Of a DNA stretch of 64,000 bases, positions 37,861-46,682 are shown one piece after another. This DNA is from an uncultured Lentisphaerota bacterium (GTDB taxonomy: Bacteria > Verrucomicrobiota > Kiritimatiellia > CAIQIC01), in the NCBI GenBank assembly GCA_903912445.1, contig CAIWHP010000125.1, positions 1 through 64,000 of the forward strand, written 5' to 3'. The notes under the pieces were generated by a model, which saw only the letters and a program-made list of their open reading frames with translations, was not told the origin of the DNA and searched no databases. Each line of letters begins with the position of its first letter. The first letter of the stretch is position 1. A program made the position numbers and the translations under genes.

Positions 37861-39299
37861 AGGCCGTCCTCCAGACCGGGGGCACGCCCGCTTGGGCGCG
37901 CGACCTGGGCTTCGAGACCTGGGCGCTCGCGCCTGTCGCCGGGCGTCCGGCGCTCGAATACTGGCTCGAGCTGTGTGATCTGCTGCATATCGCCGAGGTC
38001 CGGCTGGTGTTGTCCGATGGCGCGCAGGCGGTCGAGGCCTTCGCGCAGGACGGCGCGCGCTGGGGCCTCAAGATCACCTACAGCTTCCTCGGCCCCGACG
38101 AGGATCCCGACCTCTTCCTGCAGCGCTCGCCGGAGCTTTGGACGGAGGGGCTGTTCTATCTCCGCGCGCCGCTCTTCCCGCGCCGGCTCGGCGAGCAACC
38201 GCTGGAGAAGCTGAACCTTGCGGGCACACACCTGCACCGCGAAGGCGGGCGCACGGCGTGTCTGGCCAGTTCCGATCCGGCGTTTCTCGCCTCGTTCATC
38301 GCCGGCGGCGAACTGGCGCTGGGTGCGCAGGATTTCAACGAGCTCGGTTTCCTGCCGGAACCGGTGTCCAGCCTGCAGGAATATTTTGAGCTCAACCTGC
38401 GGATGGTGCGCGGCGAATGCGCCCGCTACGTCAGCCCGGGCTATACCTACAAGGACGGCGCGGGCATCGGCTTCAATGTGATCATCCCGCCCGCCGCGCG
38501 CCTGCAGCCGCCGCTGGTCATCGGCAACGACACGCGGCTGGGCGCCATGACCAACATCGGCCCCGACGTCATCATCGGTCACCACTGCATCGTGGACCGG
38601 CAGAGCGAGCTGGCCCGCTGCGTCATCCTCGACGGCACCTACATCGGCCGCAACCTGGAAATCCGCGACAAGATCGTCGCCGGGCGGCGGCTGATCGATC
38701 CCGCCGATGGCACCGTCGCCGACATCGAGGACCCGTGGCTGCTCGCCACCGTGCCCGGCACGCTGCGGCCCGCCGATGTCCTCCGCGCGGCGCTCGGCTG
38801 GCCCCTCGCGCTGCTGCTGGCGCTGCTGCAGTGCCTCCCGTTCCTGCTGCTCGGCAGCCTGCTGAAAATTACCGGCGCCGGGCGGTTTGCGAGCGGCACC
38901 TTCCATGCCACGCGGCGGCGCCGCACCACGCTGCTCACCTGCCCCTGTCCCGGCGCCGGGCCGCTGCCGCTGCTCGCGCGGCTCTTCCGCGCCGCCAGCC
39001 TCGACCTGTTCCCGGCGCTGCTGTGCGTCCTCGCCGGCCGGCTTTGGCTCTGTGGCCAGGAGCCGCTCCGGGTGGAGGCCGAGGACGCGTTACACCGCGA
39101 GTTCAAGGAATACTTCCCGGCCGCCCTGACCTACGCCACGCCGCGCGCCGAGGCGTCCGACACGCTCATCAAGCGCGTGGATGCGCTCTACTATGCGCAC
39201 CACCGCTCGCTGGGCGAGGATGCGCGCATCCTGTTGCGCGCCCTGTGCGGCCGGTTCGCGGGCCTGTTCCGTGGCGCCCCCGGGGAACCCACCTCATGA
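37857..39299 (+). CDS. Nucleotidyltransferase-like / left-handed beta-helix protein with membrane segment
   Basis: About 480 residues from GTG 37857 (GTGA overlap; GTG 37851 also possible). The N-terminus resembles a sugar-nucleotidyltransferase (KAVLQTGGTPAWARDLGFETWALAPVAGRPALEYWL) but lacks the usual GGxGTRL loop and substrate-binding Lys, so catalysis is doubtful. A hexapeptide helix follows (LVIGNDTRLGAMTNIGPDVIIGHHCIVDR). A hydrophobic segment at about 320-345 is next (PLALLLALLQCLPFLLLGSLLK), then a tail with VDALYYAHHRSLGEDARILLRALCGRF, like the C-terminus of polyprenyl sugar transferases. It could scaffold or regulate the priming enzyme. Role in polysaccharide synthesis is inferred from position. 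Confidence 0.6.
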   Translation: MKAVLQTGGTPAWARDLGFETWALAPVAGRPALEYWLELCDLLHIAEVRLVLSDGAQAVEAFAQDGARWGLKITYSFLGPDEDPDLFLQRSPELWTEGLFYLRAPLFPRRLGEQPLEKLNLAGTHLHREGGRTACLASSDPAFLASFIAGGELALGAQDFNELGFLPEPVSSLQEYFELNLRMVRGECARYVSPGYTYKDGAGIGFNVIIPPAARLQPPLVIGNDTRLGAMTNIGPDVIIGHHCIVDRQSELARCVILDGTYIGRNLEIRDKIVAGRRLIDPADGTVADIEDPWLLATVPGTLRPADVLRAALGWPLALLLALLQCLPFLLLGSLLKITGAGRFASGTFHATRRRRTTLLTCPCPGAGPLPLLARLFRAASLDLFPALLCVLAGRLWLCGQEPLRVEAEDALHREFKEYFPAALTYATPRAEASDTLIKRVDALYYAHHRSLGEDARILLRALCGRFAGLFRGAPGEPTS

Positions 39300-39874
39300 A
39301 CGGCGGCAAGCTGCTGGACATCGTGCGGAGCGAGTTCGGCGGCTGCCATCCGCGCCTGCATTTCTTCCAGGGGCTCGCGGCGCTGCTGCCGGCCGAGGCG
39401 TTCATCCGCCTGCGCCCGCGCCTCTACCGCCTCGGCGGAGTCCGCTTGGGCCACGGCACCGTCCTCTCCGGCCGCCTGCGCCTGACCGGTGCCGGCCCGG
39501 TCACCCGCCGCCTCACCATTGGCGCGCACTGCTATCTCAACGAGAACACCACCTTCAACCTTGGCGGCGAGGTCGTTCTCGAGGACAACGTCTCGGTCGG
39601 CATGGAATGCCTCTTCATCACCAACACCCACGAAATGGGCGCGTCTGCTTTCCGTGCCGGTGCGGTCCACGCCAAGCCGATCACCGTCGGCCGCGGCGCG
39701 TGGCTGGGCGCGCGCGTCACCGTGCTGCCCGGCGTGAAGATCGGGGCCGGCGCGGTCGTCGCCGCCGGTGCGGTCGTCGCCAAGGACGTTCCGCCGAACG
39801 TGCTCGCCGGCGGCATCCCCGCCAAGGTCATCCGCGAGCTGCCGGGTGTTCCAGGCCTGGAAAAAGCGCCATGA
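39296..39874 (+). CDS. Hexapeptide-repeat O-acetyltransferase
   Basis: This 192-residue protein has the left-handed beta-helix acetyltransferase pattern: LTIGAHCYLNENTTFNLGG, VVLEDNVSVGMECLFITNTHEMG (His of the active site in NTHE), VGRGAWLGARVTVLPGVKIGAGAVVAAGAVV and VLAGGIPAKVIREL. Members transfer acetyl from acetyl-CoA to sugar hydroxyls; here the acceptor is probably a polysaccharide unit. ATGA overlaps occur at both ends. The last residues VPGLEKAP are encoded by a 14-base palindrome, TTCCAGGCCTGGAA (39849-39862), a variant of the dispersed TTCCAA element. Confidence 0.85.
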   Translation: MNGGKLLDIVRSEFGGCHPRLHFFQGLAALLPAEAFIRLRPRLYRLGGVRLGHGTVLSGRLRLTGAGPVTRRLTIGAHCYLNENTTFNLGGEVVLEDNVSVGMECLFITNTHEMGASAFRAGAVHAKPITVGRGAWLGARVTVLPGVKIGAGAVVAAGAVVAKDVPPNVLAGGIPAKVIRELPGVPGLEKAP

Positions 39875-41460
39875 GCTGTTTCCGGGTCTTGGTGAACGGC
39901 GCCGCGCTGGGGCTGCTGGGTGCGGCGCTGGCGCCGGCCGCGGAGCCGGCGGTGTGCGTACTCAGCGCGCCGGCGCAGCCGCGGCAGATCCCCCCGGAAA
40001 TTTACGGGCTCGCGGTGCCGTCCATGGCGCAGGCGACGAACTGGCACGTGCCGCTGCTGCGCTGGGGCGGCAATACGTCCGAGCGCTACAACTGGCAGCT
40101 CGGCAACGCCTGGAACACCGGCCGCGACTGGTTCTTCGAGAACGTCGGCGTCGAGCGCCACGCGTGGATCGGCTTCCTCGACCGCGTGGAAAAGGCCGGC
40201 GCGAAGGCCTACCTCAATGTGCCGTTGATCGGCTATGCGGCGAAGGACACCAGCTCCTACGCCTTTTCCGTCAAAAAGTATGGCCCGCAAAAAGAGTGTG
40301 AGCCGGGCCGGCCGGACGTGGGCAACGGCCTGCGCGGCGACGGCACGCCGGTCACCGGCAACAGCCGCTACGACACCTCCATCGTCGCCGACCCGGACTT
40401 CGTCGTCGCGTGGGTCCGGGCGATGAAGGAGAAATTTCCGCGCCTGTTCGCCGAGCGGCGCATCATCCTCGCGCCGGGCAACGAGCCGATGCTGTGGCAC
40501 ATCACGCACCGCGACGTGCATCCCGAGCCGGCGACCTCGCGCGAGCTGCTGGAGCGCTTCGTAAAGATGGCGCGCGCCATCAAGGCCGCCGCGCCGGAGG
40601 TGCAGCTCGCCGGGCCGGAGCTGTGGGGCTGGCCGGCGTATTTCGATTCCGCCTTCGACACCGGCCGCCGCGACCACGCCGACCGGCGCGCGCGCGGCGG
40701 CGCGGACCTGCTGCCGTGGTTTCTGCGGGAGCTGCGCGCCGAGGAGCAGCGCGGCGGCACGCGGCTGCTGGACTATGTGAGCGTCCATTTCTATCCGCAG
40801 GCGCCGAATGTCTTTTCCGCGGCGACCGACCTCGAGGCCACGCGGCTGCGCCTCGAGAGCGTGCGGTCGCTCTGGGACGCGGACTATCGCGATCCGTCGT
40901 GGATCAAGGAGCGCGTCGCGCTGCTGCCGCGGCTGCGGCGCTGGGTTGCGGAAAATTACCCGGGCACGCGGATCGCGCTGACGGAATACAACTGGGGCGG
41001 CGAAAACGACGTCAGCGGCGCGCTGGCGCTGGCCGAGATCCTGGGCGTGCTGGGCCGCGAGGGCGCGGACGCGGCCTGCTACTGGACGTCGCCGCCGGAG
41101 GGCTCGTTCGCGGCGGCGGCCTACCAGCTGTTCCGCAACGCGGACGGCCAGGGTGCGGCGTTCGGCGGCGAGGCGCTCGACGCCACGTGGGCTGGCCCGG
41201 CGGCCGAGGAGGTGTCGGTGTTCGCCGCGCGCGACCGCGCCGCCGGCGCGCTGACGGTGCTCTGCGTGAACAAGTCCGGCCTGCCGCAAGCGCTGCGCCT
41301 GCGCTGGAATGGGATTGCCGCAGGCCCGGCCCGCGGCTATGCTCTCGGCCCAAGCGGGCCGCGCGTCGCGGCGTTGCCGGAGCCGCCGGTCGCGGCGGAC
41401 GGGGTGGTGCAGCTGCCGCCGCGCACGGTCATGCACCTGCGGTTTGAGATGAAACCATGA
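39871..41460 (+). CDS. Glycoside hydrolase family 44-like endoglucanase, secreted
   Basis: This 529-residue protein has a signal peptide ending PAAEPA. GH44 features include IYGLAVPSMAQATNWHVPLLRWGGNTSERYNW, the acid/base Glu205 in APGNEPMLWH, and the nucleophile Glu372 in ALTEYNWGGENDVSGALA, followed by ACYWTSPPEGS and a C-terminal beta domain. GH44 enzymes cut beta-1,4-glucan or xyloglucan internally. Its place inside a polysaccharide synthesis/export gene set suggests trimming or release of the cell's own polymer rather than feeding, as cellulases do in cellulose-synthesis operons (inference). The stop overlaps the next ORF (ATGA). Confidence 0.82.
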   Translation: MSCFRVLVNGAALGLLGAALAPAAEPAVCVLSAPAQPRQIPPEIYGLAVPSMAQATNWHVPLLRWGGNTSERYNWQLGNAWNTGRDWFFENVGVERHAWIGFLDRVEKAGAKAYLNVPLIGYAAKDTSSYAFSVKKYGPQKECEPGRPDVGNGLRGDGTPVTGNSRYDTSIVADPDFVVAWVRAMKEKFPRLFAERRIILAPGNEPMLWHITHRDVHPEPATSRELLERFVKMARAIKAAAPEVQLAGPELWGWPAYFDSAFDTGRRDHADRRARGGADLLPWFLRELRAEEQRGGTRLLDYVSVHFYPQAPNVFSAATDLEATRLRLESVRSLWDADYRDPSWIKERVALLPRLRRWVAENYPGTRIALTEYNWGGENDVSGALALAEILGVLGREGADAACYWTSPPEGSFAAAAYQLFRNADGQGAAFGGEALDATWAGPAAEEVSVFAARDRAAGALTVLCVNKSGLPQALRLRWNGIAAGPARGYALGPSGPRVAALPEPPVAADGVVQLPPRTVMHLRFEMKP

Positions 41461-42650
41461 GTGGCAGAAACGTCAGTGGTCAGTTGCCCTTCGTCAGTTG
41501 CCGGTGGCCGGCACAACTGACCGCTGTCAACCCGCCCCCCGCTTTTTCAGGGCCTGCCTGCCCCGGGCGCAGTCGCGGGGGAAACGGAACCCGCAGGCTT
41601 TTCCAAGGCTTGGAAGCGTTGGGCGCGCGTTTTTCCAAGGGTTGGAACAACTCGCGTGCCGCGTTGCCCGGCCTGGGGAAAGTCGCGGCGCTGGCCGTGT
41701 TGTGGGTGGCCGCGGGCTGCACGACGAAGGTGAATCTGCCGCTGCTGCCGCCCGTCGCCACGAACGCGCCGAGCCGGAGCATGTCGGCGGAGCAGCTCAA
41801 GTCGCTCCAGACGGAACTCGGCGACTACAAGCTGGGCGCCGGCGACGAGATCCAGATCTATGCGATGGACATCGTGGAGCTGAACCGCAAGTACGTGATC
41901 GGGCCGGACGGCAAGATCACGGTGCCGGGTTTCGGCGTGGTCATGCTCGACGGCCTGACGCGCGAGCAGGCGGCCCTGCTGATCACGGAGCGGGTGAAGC
42001 AGCAGTATTTGAGCCCGCGCATCGATGTGATCGTGGAGGCCTACAACAACAACCGCATCTTCGTGCTCGGCGAGGTGCGCAAGCCGGGCCAGTACAATTT
42101 CCCGGGCCGGCCCCTGCTCCTGAGCGCCCTGGCGCGGGCGGAGGGACTGACCGACAAGGCCGACATGCGCGGCTGCACGATCGTCCGCGGCAAGGGGATG
42201 CTGATCGAGATCGACCTCTATGACCTGCTGCGCAAGGGCGACCAGACCCTGAACGTCCCGCTGCTGCCGGAGGACGCGGTCTATGTGAAGGCCGACGAGG
42301 AACATACCTACTATGTACTCGGCGAGGTCAACCGGCCCGGCGTGTTCCCGCGCGGGCAGGAGGTGGACGTGGTCCGCGCGATCGCGCTGGCGGGCGGCTA
42401 CACGGAGGACAGCGCGCTGCAGAAGGTGCACATCATCCGGCGCACGCGGCCGGGTGAGCCGGAGCTGATTGACGTGGATATGCGGGATCAGCTGCAGGGC
42501 CGGGCGGGCATCAATCCGCCCATTGAATCCGGCGACATCGTCTTTGTGGAGCGGCGCGGCATGGCGAAGTTCAACTACTACCTGCGGCAGCTGACGCCGT
42601 CGCTGAACACGATCATGATCGGCGCCTCGATGAAGACCTTGAGCCAGTGA
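41457..42650 (+). CDS. Polysaccharide export lipoprotein, Wza-like
   Basis: The core protein has a lipoprotein signal (KVAALAVLWVAAGC), a poly-export domain (YKLGAGDEIQIYAMDIVELNRKYVIGPDGKITVPGFG) and two SLBB-type segments (RIFVLGEVRKPGQYNF; YYVLGEVNRPGVFPRG). It forms or contributes to the outer-membrane exit channel. The start is uncertain: the frame opens at ATG 41457, overlapping the previous stop. That adds about 69 residues, which translate an inverted repeat (41472-41528) and the TTCCAA array (41601-41647) ahead of the lipoprotein signal. An in-frame TTG at 41664 would give a normal lipoprotein. I keep the long form in the coordinates but favour the TTG. Confidence 0.85.
   Translation: MSGRNVSGQLPFVSCRWPAQLTAVNPPPAFSGPACPGRSRGGNGTRRLFQGLEALGARFSKGWNNSRAALPGLGKVAALAVLWVAAGCTTKVNLPLLPPVATNAPSRSMSAEQLKSLQTELGDYKLGAGDEIQIYAMDIVELNRKYVIGPDGKITVPGFGVVMLDGLTREQAALLITERVKQQYLSPRIDVIVEAYNNNRIFVLGEVRKPGQYNFPGRPLLLSALARAEGLTDKADMRGCTIVRGKGMLIEIDLYDLLRKGDQTLNVPLLPEDAVYVKADEEHTYYVLGEVNRPGVFPRGQEVDVVRAIALAGGYTEDSALQKVHIIRRTRPGEPELIDVDMRDQLQGRAGINPPIESGDIVFVERRGMAKFNYYLRQLTPSLNTIMIGASMKTLSQ
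41601..41647 (+). repeat. Pair of TTCCAA-N3-TTGGAA palindromes before the export gene
   Basis: Units at 41601-41615 (centre GGC) and 41633-41647 (centre GGG) are exactly 32 bp apart. They end 16 bases before the preferred TTG start of the export lipoprotein. Confidence 0.85.
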
Positions 42651-44980
42651 ACCCGGAACTGACAACCAAAGCGCCGCGGCGGGCGGCGGGCGGGGCGGGG
42701 GAGCCGAAGCTCGCCGGCGACTTCAGCGTGCGCTACCTGCTGGAGATCATGTTCCGGCGCAAGCGGCTGTTCATCGTCCCGCTGCTGCTGACGCCGGTGC
42801 TGGCGCTCCTGCTCAGCTATGCGATCAAGCCCTCCTACATGTCCCAGACGACCATCCTAATGGGCAAGGAGGACATCCTCAATCCGCTGGTCCGCTACGA
42901 CACCGCCGTGGCCATGACCGACTGGAACCGGCTCGGATCATTCCAGAAGATCCTCTACAGCCGCACGCTGCTCGAGGAGGCGGCGCACAAGCTGGGCCTC
43001 GCGCAGCAGGCGAAGAGCGCCATGGAGCTGGAAGGCCTGATCAACAACATCCGCGCCAACATCCACCTGATCACCCTGACCTCGGATTCGTTCCAGATCG
43101 GCTGCAGCGCGCCGAACGCGCTGCTGGCGAGCAACATGGTCGCCACGATCACGCAGCTCTTCATCGACCGCAGCCTGGAGGGCAGCCGGAAAGAGGCGAT
43201 GTCGGCGGTCAACTTCATCCAGAAGCAGCTCAGCCACTACAAGGGCGAGCTGGACCGGCTCGACGGCGAGCTGCAGGCCTTCCGCAAAACGAACGCCGAG
43301 ACGCTGAAGACCTCGCTCTCGCTCGGCGGCATGATCAACGACTATCGCGCCAAGCTGCTCGACACGGAGCTGGAGCTCAAGCAGGAGCAGCTCAACGAGC
43401 AGCTCTATGCCGCCCGGCTCGCGGGCGAAAAGCCGATGGTCATCTCGCAGGCGCTCTACGTGCAGAACACGCCCTACCAGAAGGCCTACCAGGAGCTGAA
43501 GATCAAGATGGGCAACTTGGTGGCCACGCGCGACAAGACGCACCCGGAGGTGCAGAAGCTCCAGCGCGAGATGGACTTCATCGTGGACCTGCTGGAGGAT
43601 GAAAAGAAGAAGCACGAGGCCTCGGAGTCGCGCGAAATGCGCTCGCCGGTCTACCAGGAGGTCAGCGCCCGCCTGGAGGACGCCCACATCCGGGTCAAGG
43701 TGCTGGAGCAGAAGGCCGCCGAATTCCGGCGCATCATGGCGGAGATCCGCCAGCAGCTCACAAACGTCCCCGAGCTGGAGCGGGAGCAGGCGCGGCTGGA
43801 GGGCGAGGTCAAGCTGACGCGCGACCTCTCCGAGACGCTGCAGCTGAAGCTGGAGCACGCCCGCGTCTCCTGCGAGGTCGAGATCGAGCAGCAGCGGAAC
43901 CGTTTCTCGATCATCGACCCGCCGCTGGCGCCGCTCGCGCGCTTCAAGCCCATCCGCAAAACCTTCATCATCGGCGGCGTGGTGGGCGGCTTCGCCCTCG
44001 GCTTCATGCTGGTCTTCCTGCTGGAGTTCACCGATCCGCGGCTGGTGCGGCCCGGCGAAATCCTGCGGCGCGCCCACCTGCCGCTGCTGGGCACGCTGCC
44101 CAAGCTCTACCACTACGGCGAGCTGGAACCGCTGCCGATGTTCGCCTGGCTGCGCCGCGCCTGGATGCGCTTCATGGCCTGGATGCATCGCCCGCAGATG
44201 AAATGGCTGTTGCCGCCGCTGCGCTTCGTGGACCACCTGCTGCGCGCCGTGTTTGCCGCCCGCCGCTTCGTGATGCCCGCCGACTATCCGGCGGACTACG
44301 TCCTGCCGCCTGTGCGTCTGCAGCAGGCCGGCGCGCGCGAGACGCGGTACGACGAGGCGCTGGACGACTACATCGAGCGCCTGCGCGGCGTCGCCATCGC
44401 CGCCCGCGCCGCCTATGCCGCGCCCGACCAGCTGCTCTGGATGGTGACGAGCACGCGCCCGGCCGAAGGCTCCACCCTGTTCATCCAGAACCTCGCGGTC
44501 GTGCTCGCCGGCGACCTCAAGCGGCCGATCTGCATCGTGGACGCGAACCTGCCGAACCCGGAGCTTTCGCGCCGCGCCGGCCGCGTGGCGCCGGGCCTCG
44601 CTGAGGTCGTCGAGGGCCGCGCGCGGCTCGACGACGTGCTGCTGCCCGGCGGCGCGCCCAACGTGTTCGTCCTGCCCGCCGGCCAGGCGACGGAATATGC
44701 GGAGGTGCTCTTCAACACCACGGCGTTCCATGTCTTGCTGGAGCAGCTGCGCGGGCGGTTCGCGCTGACGCTGCTGGAGGCGCCCGACCTGATCGGCAAC
44801 ACGGCCGGCCAGCTCATCGCGCCCGCGAGCGACGGCGTGCTCTTCATCGCGCGGCTCTATGTCACCAAGAAGCAGGCCATCAACGCCGCGCTGGCCAAGG
44901 TGCCGCCCGAGAAGCTCGTCGGCGTCGTCGTCAACTACGCCGAATATTGGATCCCGGAATGGCTCTATAAATGGATCTGA
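42647..44980 (+). CDS. Wzz/GumC-type chain-length determinant with degenerate tyrosine-kinase domain
   Basis: This 777-residue protein starts at GTG 42647 (GTGA overlap). It has membrane helices near residues 40-60 and 440-465, and between them a long coiled-coil periplasmic region (about 170-420). The cytoplasmic C-terminus resembles a BY-kinase, but the Walker A region reads EGST (607-610) in RPAEGSTLF, lacking the GKS/T lysine. The A' motif keeps Asp632 (CIVDANLPNPE), and no Tyr cluster is seen at the C-terminus, only Y-I-P-E-W-L-Y. It controls chain length and export with the Wza-like protein; kinase activity is probably lost. Confidence 0.87.
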   Translation: MNPELTTKAPRRAAGGAGEPKLAGDFSVRYLLEIMFRRKRLFIVPLLLTPVLALLLSYAIKPSYMSQTTILMGKEDILNPLVRYDTAVAMTDWNRLGSFQKILYSRTLLEEAAHKLGLAQQAKSAMELEGLINNIRANIHLITLTSDSFQIGCSAPNALLASNMVATITQLFIDRSLEGSRKEAMSAVNFIQKQLSHYKGELDRLDGELQAFRKTNAETLKTSLSLGGMINDYRAKLLDTELELKQEQLNEQLYAARLAGEKPMVISQALYVQNTPYQKAYQELKIKMGNLVATRDKTHPEVQKLQREMDFIVDLLEDEKKKHEASESREMRSPVYQEVSARLEDAHIRVKVLEQKAAEFRRIMAEIRQQLTNVPELEREQARLEGEVKLTRDLSETLQLKLEHARVSCEVEIEQQRNRFSIIDPPLAPLARFKPIRKTFIIGGVVGGFALGFMLVFLLEFTDPRLVRPGEILRRAHLPLLGTLPKLYHYGELEPLPMFAWLRRAWMRFMAWMHRPQMKWLLPPLRFVDHLLRAVFAARRFVMPADYPADYVLPPVRLQQAGARETRYDEALDDYIERLRGVAIAARAAYAAPDQLLWMVTSTRPAEGSTLFIQNLAVVLAGDLKRPICIVDANLPNPELSRRAGRVAPGLAEVVEGRARLDDVLLPGGAPNVFVLPAGQATEYAEVLFNTTAFHVLLEQLRGRFALTLLEAPDLIGNTAGQLIAPASDGVLFIARLYVTKKQAINAALAKVPPEKLVGVVVNYAEYWIPEWLYKWI

Positions 44981-44984
44981 CCGC

Positions 44985-45119
44985 ATGAAGATGATCATGC
45001 TCATGATGGTGATCTTTTTCGTCACCGGGGCGCTGTCGCAGGAGATCACGCGGTGGACCACCGTGACCATGACGCTGTTGATCGTCATGGTGCTGGCCTT
45101 CACCCGCCTGACGTTTTAG
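44985..45119 (+). CDS. Small hydrophobic membrane protein, 44 residues
   Basis: It starts four bases after the chain-length gene and ends eight bases before the next start. It has two hydrophobic stretches (KMIMLMMVIFFVTGAL and TVTMTLLIVMVLAFT) around QEITRW. It is real if translation is coupled within the gene set. It may assist the chain-length or polymerase proteins. Too short for a family call. Confidence 0.5.
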   Translation: MKMIMLMMVIFFVTGALSQEITRWTTVTMTLLIVMVLAFTRLTF

Positions 45120-45127
45120 CCGGCGAC

Positions 45128-46603
45128 ATGCGCACGCCCTCCACCCCCGTCTTTGCCGCTGTCGCGCTCTCCGTGCTGGGGGCCGTCCTGCTCTGGCTCA
45201 CCAACGGCAATCTGGTCGTCGTCCCAGCCCTCTGCGTGGGCCTCCTGGTGCTGTGGCTGTTCGTCCGTCACCTCGATCTGGCCCTCTATTGCCTGCTGGC
45301 CGCGACGATGGTGCTGGACCAGTTCCGCGTGTTCGGCTTTCTCGACGCCGTCACCACCAAGGTGCCGTTCTACCTCAACCTCAACACCAGCACCGGCATC
45401 GGTCCGCTGGTCTTCAACCCGGTGGAGCTGCTGCTGGTCATCATGGTCGCCGCCTGGTTCTGGCGCGCCACGATCAGCCGCGAGTGGCACCTGCACAGCA
45501 TTCCGAACGCCGGCATGGCCGTCGTCTTCCTGCTGATGCTGATCTTCTTCACCGGCTACGGGCTCGCGCGCGGCGGCGATTGGAAGGCGGCGCTGTGGGA
45601 GATCCGCGCGCTCTACTATCTCTGCTTCGTCTACTTCATCGCCTCCCAGATCATCCGCACGCGGCGGCAGGTGCAGATCTGCGTCTGGATCATCATCGCC
45701 GGCGTGGCGGTCAAGGGCTTCCAGGGTTGCTGGCGCTACTTCGTCACTAAGGGCGGCGACCTCGGCAGCCTGCGCGCGATTCTGGGCCACGAGGACTCGC
45801 TGTTCATCGTCACCGTCTTCGTCCTGCTGGCCGCCTATTACTTCCTTGGCTATCGCGGCCGCGAATTCAAGTTCCTCGTTGCCACGCTGCCGATGAACCT
45901 GCTCACGTTCATCTTCAACCAGCGCCGCATCACCTACGGCGTGCTCGGCCTGAGCTTGGGCATTGTCGTCGCCATGCTGCCGAAGGAGCAGCTGCGCAAG
46001 GCCCTGCGCGTCGTCATCCCGTTCGCCCTGCTGTTCGCGGTCTATACCGCCGCCTTCTGGAACAAGTCCGGCGGCATCGCGATGCCCGCGCAAAAAGTGA
46101 AGTCCATGTTCGTCAAGCAGGAGGGCACCGCCGACAACGAATCCAACGAGTGGCGCAAGCTGGAGCTGATCAACCTCAAGGCCACCATCCGCGCCTATCC
46201 GCTCGGCATCGGGTTCGGCAACCAGTACCTGATCGTCGTGCCCTACGCCGACATCGGCGACTGCTTCCCGCTCTGGCGCTGGATTCCGCACTGCGCGCTC
46301 TTTTGGGTCTGGATCAAGACCGGCTTCGTCGGCTTCACCATCTTCTGGCTGTTCTTCGGCACCTCGGTCGTCCAGGCGATGATCGACTACCGCGCCATGC
46401 GCGACCCCTACTTCAAGGCCCTCGCCTTGATGATCATCCTGTTCATTGTCGGCCAGGTGATCATCGCCTATTACGATTTGCAGATAACCTTCTACCGGAA
46501 CATGATATACCTCGGAACTGCGATGGCGCTCGGCAGCAGCATCCGCCGCATCGAGGCCGCCGAAGCCGCCGCGCCACCCGCGCCCGCCCGGCCCGCGGCG
46601 TGA
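45128..46603 (+). CDS. O-antigen ligase/polymerase-like membrane protein (Wzy-type)
   Basis: This 491-residue protein has about eleven hydrophobic helices. A large polar loop around residues 300-385 contains SNEWRKLELINLKATIRAYPLGIGFGNQYL, the usual position and style of the Wzy_C/ligase loop (R-x-x-x...G-x-G). Such proteins polymerise undecaprenyl-linked repeats or ligate glycans in the periplasm. The start ATG 45128 leaves a proper N-terminal helix. It is the last gene of the cluster. No flippase or other glycosyltransferases are present, so part of the pathway must be encoded elsewhere. Confidence 0.82.
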   Translation: MRTPSTPVFAAVALSVLGAVLLWLTNGNLVVVPALCVGLLVLWLFVRHLDLALYCLLAATMVLDQFRVFGFLDAVTTKVPFYLNLNTSTGIGPLVFNPVELLLVIMVAAWFWRATISREWHLHSIPNAGMAVVFLLMLIFFTGYGLARGGDWKAALWEIRALYYLCFVYFIASQIIRTRRQVQICVWIIIAGVAVKGFQGCWRYFVTKGGDLGSLRAILGHEDSLFIVTVFVLLAAYYFLGYRGREFKFLVATLPMNLLTFIFNQRRITYGVLGLSLGIVVAMLPKEQLRKALRVVIPFALLFAVYTAAFWNKSGGIAMPAQKVKSMFVKQEGTADNESNEWRKLELINLKATIRAYPLGIGFGNQYLIVVPYADIGDCFPLWRWIPHCALFWVWIKTGFVGFTIFWLFFGTSVVQAMIDYRAMRDPYFKALALMIILFIVGQVIIAYYDLQITFYRNMIYLGTAMALGSSIRRIEAAEAAAPPAPARPAA

Positions 46604-46682
46604 GCTGGCCCCGCCGCGGCAAAAGCGGCGCCGGGCGCGGAAAAAAGTCGGCGCGCGCGGCCCGGTGCGCTACATTGGGCGC

